This document shows positions 17,836-24,807 of a stretch of DNA of 41,842 nt, piece after piece. The notes below the pieces were generated by a model. It did not search any database. It saw only the letters and a list, made by a program, of their open reading frames with translations, and was not told the origin of the DNA. Every line of letters starts with the position of its first letter. Position 1 is the stretch's first letter. Made by a program: the position numbers and the translations under genes. The stretch is taken from positions 1 through 41,842 of the forward strand of contig CAMKSZ010000003.1 in NCBI GenBank assembly GCA_946415525.1. The letters are read 5' to 3'. Origin of the DNA: an uncultured Prevotellaceae bacterium. Lineage in GTDB: Bacteria > Bacteroidota > Bacteroidia > Bacteroidales > Bacteroidaceae.

Positions 17836-20544
17836 ATGTTACGAAAAATCCCGACAATTCTATTGTTTTCATTATTTGCATTTTGTCCTGCTTTTGCCCA
17901 AGAAGAGCGTGTGTTGTCATCAAGCGACTTTCTAATACCTGTTGCTCCCGGTGGCGTACCTGTAGCCTTTTCAATTTCTGGCGAAGGCAAACGATTCTCG
18001 CCTATTTGGGGATTGGACCAAGCATGGATCAATGAACAAAACCTCCGGAAAGGCATCAACCACATGGGCAAGGAGAACATTGGCATTGGCAGATCTGCCT
18101 TTCGCGTGACAAAGGCATTGGTGAATGACAGCGAGTTGGCCACCGACCCCATCAATCATCTTCGCCAACGCAATACAATATTCAATATCGTTAGCGACAC
18201 ACTTCCCTTGGTGCTTACATGTGACCAAGAAGCGGGCGTGGATTCTTATTACCGCACAGGCAACACTGCCAATGTTGAGCGCTGGGCGGCTATGCTCAAT
18301 GCTCATGTAAAATGGCTGAAAGAAAACTCAAAACATCGCGTGGCGGGTGTCTCTCCTTTCAACGAACCCGACTATTGGACTTCCGAGGGAGCAACCATTA
18401 ACAACAGCCGTGACATTGCGAAAAAGATAAGGGACGACTATCCACAATTGTCTGATGTGGCCATTGTGGGTGCCAATACTTTGAATGACGACAAGGCTGT
18501 CAGTTGGTATAATGCGGGCAAAGAATACTACGATTGGGGCAACACACATCAGTTGGCTGGGTCAATGGACAATTACAAGGCATTCTATCAATTGTTGGCC
18601 AAAGACGGGAAAATTGGCTACAACGATGAAATGCACAATGTTGCGGAGGCCTTTATTGGCTTGGAATATGGGATGACTGTTGGCATTTGGTGGGGATTCG
18701 ACAGCCGTGCACGGGGTGAATTTTGCGATATCAGTCGGCATGGTGCTCGTCTTGGCTATGCAGAGCATCCCAATAATTGGACTGCCGCCACTGTCTATCG
18801 CCATGACGACGGCCGGGTGAAAGCCTTCTTGGGTTCCAGTGAGCGTCAGGCCTATACCACTCAGTATAGACTGATTTCTACAGACCATGAAGTGTATTAT
18901 GATGGTGTAGGCCCCACTCGAGAGATTCTTCAAACCATCCATGGTGGTACAGGCTATCAAAAAGGCCAGAAAAATGCAGAAAAGGTGATTGATGTCACAT
19001 GGGGGGCAGATGTTCAACCAAGTACCATTGACGGAACCTACAAAATAATGAACAAACTCACTCAAATGGTCGTGGCTGAACACGGTGAATTGAACGGCCA
19101 CCCCAATATCGCACAAGTCAACTACAACGGCAATGCCAAGCAACATTGGGAGGTGTATCCTGCCGGGAACTCTGTCGATGGCGACTATAGTTTCTATATT
19201 ATCAAGTCTGTGAACGACGGCAAGTTTATGGATGTGCTCAATTTCTCCACCCAAAGTGGAGCCAATGTCATTTCGTTTGGGTCGGGTACTCCTTCCAGCA
19301 ACGAGCAATGGTATTTGGAATATGCGGGAAATGGCTATTACTATATCCGCAATCGCGAAACCGCTCTCTATCTTACGTTGGCCAACTCCAACAAATTGCA
19401 AGGGGTTAATATTAATCAACAAACGAAACTCGACAATCCCGACCGTCAGTTATGGCGCTTCCTTCCCATTGACGCTTCTTGTGAGACAATTCCACCAGAG
19501 ACACCTACTGGTCTGACCTTGACCCCTCAAAGTGCAAGTATTTTGCTTGAATGGGAAGCCAATCAGGAAGCGGATATTGATGGGTACATGATATTGAGAG
19601 CCGAACAAGGAAAGGAAAATTGGAATACCATAGCAAGAAAACTGAAAACCACCAAATTTGTTGACAATTCTTGTCGGCAAGGAATTGATTATATTTATTC
19701 TGTCAAGGCCATTGACTTTAGTGAAAACATGTCGGAACCTTGCGAAGCAAAGGCTGCTTCGACAACCGGCGTTTCAACGATGACCACGAGATTGACGATG
19801 GACAATCATTTATTGGATGCCACTTCAAACCAAATGGATGCGGTAGCCTATGGCAACCCGCCATATGTCATTTCCAATTTGGCTGCCGAAGGAACACATG
19901 CACTCAACTTAAATGGCACCAACCAATTCGTACAATTACCCTACGAAATCACTTCCACCCCCGAAAGGACATTTATGGCTTGGGTTTATTGGCGAAACAC
20001 CAGTACTGCAGGGCAAAGACTATTTGATTTTGGAAATGGTCCTGACCAAAGTCTTTATTTGACTCCTTCGGACGGTAACTCCTTGGCCTTGGTTTACAAA
20101 AACGGGGAGAATACAGAGAATTTAAGGGGGGCGTCAAAGTTGGTATCACTACGATGGAAACATGTAGCCGTCACCATTGGAAAAGACAGTACCGTGGTTT
20201 ATGTTGATGGAGAAAAAGTGGCTCATTCAACATCTTTGACTTCTGATAATTTGAATTTTCATTCATCCCTCAACTTCCTTGGACGTGGCCAAGACTCGTC
20301 CAGTCCTTTGCTGAAAGCATATATAGATGATGTCAGATTTTATAATTACTCCCTCGAAGCAGAAGAAGTAAAAACTGCCATGCTGTCTGCTACAGACAAA
20401 ATTGAGACGATAGAAACGATGGACAACACTTCTATAGACGAGTTTTTTACCATTGGAGGTGTCAAAGTTGGCCAACCACACGATAAAGGAATCTATATTC
20501 AAAAATCCAAAGGAAAAAGAGCCCAAAAGGTCATCGTTCAATAA
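17836..20544 (+). CDS. Secreted putative clan-A-like glycoside hydrolase with RICIN-type, FN3-like and LamG-like domains
   Basis: 902 aa; signal peptide; GVSPFNEPDYW (E177) and GYNDEMHNVAEAFIG (E265) followed by GIWWGFDSR suggest a retaining TIM-barrel; GTYKIMNKLTQMVVAEHG...KQHWEVYPAG is RICIN-like; FN3 PPETPTGLTLTPQSASILLEWEANQEADIDGY; LamG-like HALNLNGTNQFVQLPYEI...RTFMAWVYWRN; tail FTIGGVKVGQPHDKGIYIQKSKGKRAQKVIVQ. Confidence 0.7.
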   Translation: MLRKIPTILLFSLFAFCPAFAQEERVLSSSDFLIPVAPGGVPVAFSISGEGKRFSPIWGLDQAWINEQNLRKGINHMGKENIGIGRSAFRVTKALVNDSELATDPINHLRQRNTIFNIVSDTLPLVLTCDQEAGVDSYYRTGNTANVERWAAMLNAHVKWLKENSKHRVAGVSPFNEPDYWTSEGATINNSRDIAKKIRDDYPQLSDVAIVGANTLNDDKAVSWYNAGKEYYDWGNTHQLAGSMDNYKAFYQLLAKDGKIGYNDEMHNVAEAFIGLEYGMTVGIWWGFDSRARGEFCDISRHGARLGYAEHPNNWTAATVYRHDDGRVKAFLGSSERQAYTTQYRLISTDHEVYYDGVGPTREILQTIHGGTGYQKGQKNAEKVIDVTWGADVQPSTIDGTYKIMNKLTQMVVAEHGELNGHPNIAQVNYNGNAKQHWEVYPAGNSVDGDYSFYIIKSVNDGKFMDVLNFSTQSGANVISFGSGTPSSNEQWYLEYAGNGYYYIRNRETALYLTLANSNKLQGVNINQQTKLDNPDRQLWRFLPIDASCETIPPETPTGLTLTPQSASILLEWEANQEADIDGYMILRAEQGKENWNTIARKLKTTKFVDNSCRQGIDYIYSVKAIDFSENMSEPCEAKAASTTGVSTMTTRLTMDNHLLDATSNQMDAVAYGNPPYVISNLAAEGTHALNLNGTNQFVQLPYEITSTPERTFMAWVYWRNTSTAGQRLFDFGNGPDQSLYLTPSDGNSLALVYKNGENTENLRGASKLVSLRWKHVAVTIGKDSTVVYVDGEKVAHSTSLTSDNLNFHSSLNFLGRGQDSSSPLLKAYIDDVRFYNYSLEAEEVKTAMLSATDKIETIETMDNTSIDEFFTIGGVKVGQPHDKGIYIQKSKGKRAQKVIVQ

Positions 20545-20567
20545 GTTTTTTTATTTAAATAGGATAA

Positions 20568-20603
20568 AAGCGGGCGGAGGCTAATAAGCATTTCCGTCCG
20601 CTT
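20568..20603 (+). terminator. Intrinsic terminator downstream of the 17836-20544 gene
   Basis: AAGCGGGCGGA (20568-20578) pairs with TCCGTCCGCTT (20593-20603, one G-T), then CTTTTTG. Confidence 0.8.
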
Positions 20604-20691
20604 CTTTTTGTAGCGAAATGTATTCAAAACGACAAATCGACAGCGTAAAAGTGTAAAAATTACACGATTTGAAGTTTTTTTTCCTAAAAAA

Positions 20692-20723
20692 TGTGAGAGT
20701 ATTCTAAATTTTTATTATCTTTG
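20692..20723 (+). promoter_or_regulatory. Candidate promoter (TGTG, 20-bp spacer, TATCTTTG) for the 20935 gene
   Basis: TATCTTTG at 20716-20723 matches TAnnTTTG; weak -33 TGTG at 20692-20695; implies a ~205-nt leader. Confidence 0.6.
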
Positions 20724-20767
20724 CAACTGTTACAGAAATTTTAAAATAACCTACGCCTATAGGTCGT

Positions 20768-20786
20768 CATGATATTTGCTATCATG
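20768..20786 (+). other. Hairpin in the 5' leader of the 20935 gene
   Basis: Perfect 7-bp stem CATGATA/TATCATG with loop TTTGC. Confidence 0.5.
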
Positions 20787-20934
20787 TAAGACCACAAAAG
20801 ATTTACAACTGGCTTGTCCAGCCTTCAATCTTCGCTTTAAGCAAGGAAAACAAAAACCTTATAATAAAAATCTTTTTAACTAATGCATTTGCTTCGGCAT
20901 CTGCGCGATTATTAACTTTTTAAATTTAACCTTT

Positions 20935-23900
20935 ATGAAAATTGCAAAACTACTTGTTTTGGGCGCATTGTTCCTTATGGGCAGCAATGCAGTCAAGGCT
21001 GTGGACGGCAGTGTTTGGAGCAAACCTACGGTCACAGAGTTCGCAAGTTTGGTGAATGGGGAAGTTTACTACTTCTACAACACCGGCAGTCAGCTTTTCT
21101 TCACTCAGGGCAATGCTTACGGCACACAAGCAAGTGCCGGAACTATTGGCCTTCAAGTGAGAGTGGAGGAAGTGGACAAAGGAGTTTACACCCTCACCGA
21201 CTATGTGAAAACCCAAAGTGCATGGAAGATGTGGTGGTTTGTACAAGATGCCAACATCATGTACGTCGACTACAACAACCAGCCCGACTTCCTTTGGGAA
21301 ATCAAGGACATGGGCGGGAATGTCTATCGTCTTTCCCCATCTGCCCTCAACCCCAACTGGAATGACAACACCAAGTTTGTTGGTTTGAATCGTGTCACCG
21401 ACCCAGAGAACACGGTACTGAATTCCGACTGTACAGCCGATGATGGTTCGTTCATTGATTGGCAGTTGGTGCCCCTGGCTGCAGGCGAAGCATACGAAGC
21501 CCAAATTACTATTTATGAAGCCGCCATGGCCCTCAAGGAAGTACTTGACAGAGGCGAGGAAATCGGAGCCAATATCGCTGCTCAAGTGGCTGTTTACAAC
21601 AACACCTCCAGCACCCTCGAGGAATTGAATGCTGCCATTGAGGCTGCAAAGAAGGCTGTTGAAGCACGCGAGGAAGAGTTGGTTGCAGAGAATTACGGCA
21701 ATGCAACTGTTGACAATCCTGTAAACGTGACCAAACTGTTCATCACCAACCCGACATTCGTCGGTAGTAAATATGATGGTTGGAGTGGCTCTGCATTTGG
21801 AGGTTACAACCCGAAAGAGAACGCTGAGCACTACAACAAGAACTACGACACATATCAGGTACTTTCCGAACTTAAGGAAGGTGTTTATAAGGTAAATGTG
21901 AATGCCTTCTATCGTGCCGGCAATGCACAGCCTGCCTACGACAACTACAAAGCTCAAAACGAGGAGTCGAAATATGCCAAGATCTTTGCAGTAACCGCTA
22001 CTGATAGCCTTGTGGTCAGTATTGCATCACCTTACACCGCTGGTCTGACAGCCAACATGACCACAGGCTCCTGGAGCACCGCCACAGATGCAGAGACCGG
22101 TGAATCGTTCGTCATCCCCAACAACATGGAGGCTGCCGACGAATTCTTCAAGGCAGGATATTGCAACGACAACAGCATCTTCATTGCCGTAACTGACGGC
22201 AACTTGAAGATTGGTGTTCGCAAGGACAACACCATCAGCGGTGACTGGAGTATCTTCGACGACTTCTCGCTGACTTATTATGGCAACAGCGATGAGGCTT
22301 ACAAGTTGATTCTCGCTTCCGCTCTCGAAAACATCAAGGACTTTAGTGATGCTTTCTGTACCCAATCTTATTTGGATGCCTACAATGCAGCAGCCAATGC
22401 CATCCGCAACGCCTCCACCAAAGAGGAAATCATGGGTGCTTTGAGCAATTATCAGAATGCTGTCGCCGAGTTGGAGAAGAATATCAAACTCTGGGAAGAA
22501 TTCATTAAACTTCGTGAGACAGCCAAGTCTGTGGCAGCCGACGAGAACTATGCCGAAGAGAACAGGTATGACCTTGGCGACTGGGCAGAATTGGAGGCAG
22601 AGGACATTCTCAAAAGCCATGAATTGACCAATGAAGAGTTGGAAGCCGAGATGGCCCGTGTGCAGGAAATGATTCAGAAAGTTTGGTCGGAGCCTTTCAA
22701 TGGAGCCGACATGACTAAACTGCTTGTCAATCCCGACTTTGAGAACAGCGATAATGGTTGGACAAAGCAAGCAGCCAGTGGTGGCAATGTGGCTATTGGT
22801 GGCAACAGCGACAACCACTGTTTCGAGGCTTGGAACAACGCCAACTTCGACATCTATCAGGTGGTGAAGAATGCTCCTATGGGTGTGTATGAGATTTCTG
22901 TGAAGGGTTTCTATCGCTATGGTCGTACAGCCTTCCAGGCTTACCTCAACAAGGAGCAATATACCACCAAGGAGACCTGCCCGGTATTCATCTACATGAA
23001 TGCCAACTCCACCCCGTTCACCAATGTCTATGGCGACCCCGTGCAAATCACCGACCCCGAATTCTATGCAGGCACTGGTACACAATCGGAGATGCTTGAG
23101 GACGGTACCACTGTTTATTTCCCCAACGACATGGCCAGCGCCGCCATCGCCTTTAAGAATAATATGTTCATGCAGTCGGCTTATGGTCTTGTGGCCCAGG
23201 AGGGAGATGAGATTCGTATTGGTGCCAAGGGTTGTTCCAACCAGTTGGGTGACTCTTGGTGTATTTGGGATGACTTCAAACTTACTTTCCGTGGCTTCCA
23301 AGCCGATGTTGTGAAACCAGTACTTGAGCAAGCCATTGCCGACGGTGAGGCTGCCCTTGGCAGTGCCATCGGTAAAGATGTGGTCGGCGATTTGCAAGCC
23401 GCCATCGACGAAGCAAAGGCTCTCGTGAATGGTGATGATGGAAGGGCAATGTTTGCCGCTCTGACCAAACTCTTCGATATGCAGGATGCTGTAAATGCCT
23501 CCAAGAACCTCTTCGCTAAGTTGGAGCAAGCCAATGAGAAACTTGCCCTTGCCATCCAGAGTGCTGTTGCTTCAGCAAGCATCGTCAACGAAGCCAAGGC
23601 TCTCAATAGCCAGATTACCAGTGGACTTGACAACCACGACTTCTCCAATAGCGATGTGGAAGAACTCATCAATCAAATCAACAAGATGATCAACCGCCTC
23701 GGTCTGCCGCAGGATATCGAGAGCGCAAGCGACAACAATCCTGTTATCTGCTCCACTGTCATCGTCAATCCGGCTTATGTCGAGGGTACCGACGACGGTT
23801 GGACTGGCACAGCATCAGTCAATGCTACTGCCAACGACGCCGAGATGTTCAATAAGAACTTCAACTACTACCAACTTATCCAAGGTCTTCCTGCTGGTAC

Positions 23901-24507
23901 TTACAAGGTGGTGCTTCAGGGCTTCTACCGTGCCGGTGGCTATGCCAATGACTATACCACTTGGACTGAGAATGCCGATGCCAACAACAACGCATTCTTG
24001 TATGCCACTGCTGGAGAAGACACTGTCAGTGTCGCTCTGCACCGCTTGGCTTCGCAAGCCTTCGTCATGGAAGAGTTGACAGACGGTTGGGTTTATGTAT
24101 CTGAATCAGAAGAGAACAAGTTGGCTGTCCCCAACAGCATGACAACTGCTGCCGATGCCTTCCAGACACCTGGTGCTGACGGCAAGAACCTCTACTCTGA
24201 CAATAGCGTGATTGTGAAGGTTGGCGAAGAAGGCAACCTGACCATCGGTCTGAGGAAGGACGTTACCCTCACCGATGACTGGACAATCTGGACCAACTGG
24301 CAGTTGATTTACTACGGCAAGAACAGCAGCCTTGATGAGAGTGGCAACCCGCTGAGCATCGAGACCATGAATGCCCAAGACATTGTCAATGCCGAGATCT
24401 TCACTGTTGATGGCATACGTGCCAACAAGTTGCAGAGGGGTGTAAACATCGTGCGTGAAACCCTGAGCGACGGCACCACCAGAGTCAGGAAAATCAGCGT
24501 CAAATAA
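20935..24507 (+). CDS. Large secreted protein with N-terminal RICIN-like region, three GW/FYR modules separated by helical FIVAR-like linkers, and T9SS-like tail
   Basis: 1190 aa; signal peptide MKIAKLLVLGALFLMGSNAVKA; three modules (see repeats); helical linkers such as ALENIKDFSDAFCTQSYLDAYNAAANAIRNASTKEEIMGALSNYQNAVAELEKNI; tail AEIFTVDGIRANKLQRGVNIVRETLSDGTTRVRKISVK. Confidence 0.85.
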   Translation: MKIAKLLVLGALFLMGSNAVKAVDGSVWSKPTVTEFASLVNGEVYYFYNTGSQLFFTQGNAYGTQASAGTIGLQVRVEEVDKGVYTLTDYVKTQSAWKMWWFVQDANIMYVDYNNQPDFLWEIKDMGGNVYRLSPSALNPNWNDNTKFVGLNRVTDPENTVLNSDCTADDGSFIDWQLVPLAAGEAYEAQITIYEAAMALKEVLDRGEEIGANIAAQVAVYNNTSSTLEELNAAIEAAKKAVEAREEELVAENYGNATVDNPVNVTKLFITNPTFVGSKYDGWSGSAFGGYNPKENAEHYNKNYDTYQVLSELKEGVYKVNVNAFYRAGNAQPAYDNYKAQNEESKYAKIFAVTATDSLVVSIASPYTAGLTANMTTGSWSTATDAETGESFVIPNNMEAADEFFKAGYCNDNSIFIAVTDGNLKIGVRKDNTISGDWSIFDDFSLTYYGNSDEAYKLILASALENIKDFSDAFCTQSYLDAYNAAANAIRNASTKEEIMGALSNYQNAVAELEKNIKLWEEFIKLRETAKSVAADENYAEENRYDLGDWAELEAEDILKSHELTNEELEAEMARVQEMIQKVWSEPFNGADMTKLLVNPDFENSDNGWTKQAASGGNVAIGGNSDNHCFEAWNNANFDIYQVVKNAPMGVYEISVKGFYRYGRTAFQAYLNKEQYTTKETCPVFIYMNANSTPFTNVYGDPVQITDPEFYAGTGTQSEMLEDGTTVYFPNDMASAAIAFKNNMFMQSAYGLVAQEGDEIRIGAKGCSNQLGDSWCIWDDFKLTFRGFQADVVKPVLEQAIADGEAALGSAIGKDVVGDLQAAIDEAKALVNGDDGRAMFAALTKLFDMQDAVNASKNLFAKLEQANEKLALAIQSAVASASIVNEAKALNSQITSGLDNHDFSNSDVEELINQINKMINRLGLPQDIESASDNNPVICSTVIVNPAYVEGTDDGWTGTASVNATANDAEMFNKNFNYYQLIQGLPAGTYKVVLQGFYRAGGYANDYTTWTENADANNNAFLYATAGEDTVSVALHRLASQAFVMEELTDGWVYVSESEENKLAVPNSMTTAADAFQTPGADGKNLYSDNSVIVKVGEEGNLTIGLRKDVTLTDDWTIWTNWQLIYYGKNSSLDESGNPLSIETMNAQDIVNAEIFTVDGIRANKLQRGVNIVRETLSDGTTRVRKISVK
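21718..22284 (+). repeat. GW/FYR module A
   Basis: PVNVTKLFITNPTFVGSKYDGWSG...YDTYQVLSELKEGVYKVNVNAFYRAGNAQPAYDNY...GNLKIGVRKDNTISGDWSIFDDFSLTYYG. Confidence 0.85.
22702..23295 (+). repeat. GW/FYR module B
   Basis: GADMTKLLVNPDFENSDNGWTKQ...CFEAWNNANFDIYQVVKNAPMGVYEISVKGFYRYG...DEIRIGAKGCSNQLGDSWCIWDDFKLTFRG. Confidence 0.85.
23740..24318 (+). repeat. GW/FYR module C
   Basis: PVICSTVIVNPAYVEGTDDGWTGTAS...FNYYQLIQGLPAGTYKVVLQGFYRAGGYANDY...GNLTIGLRKDVTLTDDWTIWTNWQLIYYGK. Confidence 0.85.
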
Positions 24508-24565
24508 ATTGTTACGAACGAACATCTTAGATTTTGAAACCATTCAATAATCAATGACTATCCAT

Positions 24566-24606
24566 AAGGAACTGGTGGCGGGCTAATGTCTGTCCACTGG
24601 TTCCTT
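24566..24606 (+). terminator. Intrinsic terminator between the 20935 gene and the SusC/D operon
   Basis: AAGGAACTGGTGG (24566-24578) pairs with CCACTGGTTCCTT (24594-24606), two G-T, followed by TATTCTTTTT. Confidence 0.8.
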
Positions 24607-24807
24607 TATTCTTTTTACAATTCTTTAAGGCATGTTGGCTCTTCCTTGTGGCGCCATCCTATAAAAGGCGGATAGATAACATTGTCTGTGGTCAATGATA
24701 TCCATCTGAAAATGGAGCAAAGGAAACAAAATACACCTTATATTATATATACAAAAACGAATAAGACAACCGAACAATCATCAAACCTAATAATAACAAG
24801 AAACACT

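Noticed and set aside
18562-19422. 286-aa minus-strand ORF opposite the glycosidase
   Set aside because: Antisense to a well-supported CDS; no family motif or upstream signals.
22027-23529. 500-aa minus-strand ORF (also 20950-21957, 335 aa) opposite the 1190-aa protein
   Set aside because: Shadow ORFs antisense to a protein with clear signal peptide, repeated modules and tail; low-complexity composition and no recognisable domain.
21718-24318. Possibility that the repeats are a mobile element or CRISPR-like array
   Set aside because: Repeats are in-frame protein modules with diverged DNA, variable spacing and no terminal repeats or transposase.
24640-24690. TATAAAAGG / TAACATTG as a promoter for the SusC/D operon
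   Set aside because: Mismatch to TAnnTTTG and no -33 element at suitable spacing; insufficient support.
24682-24807. ORF-track N-terminal extension of the first FAS1 lipoprotein
   Set aside because: Would place 42 polar residues before the lipoprotein signal peptide; ATG at 24808 is preferred.
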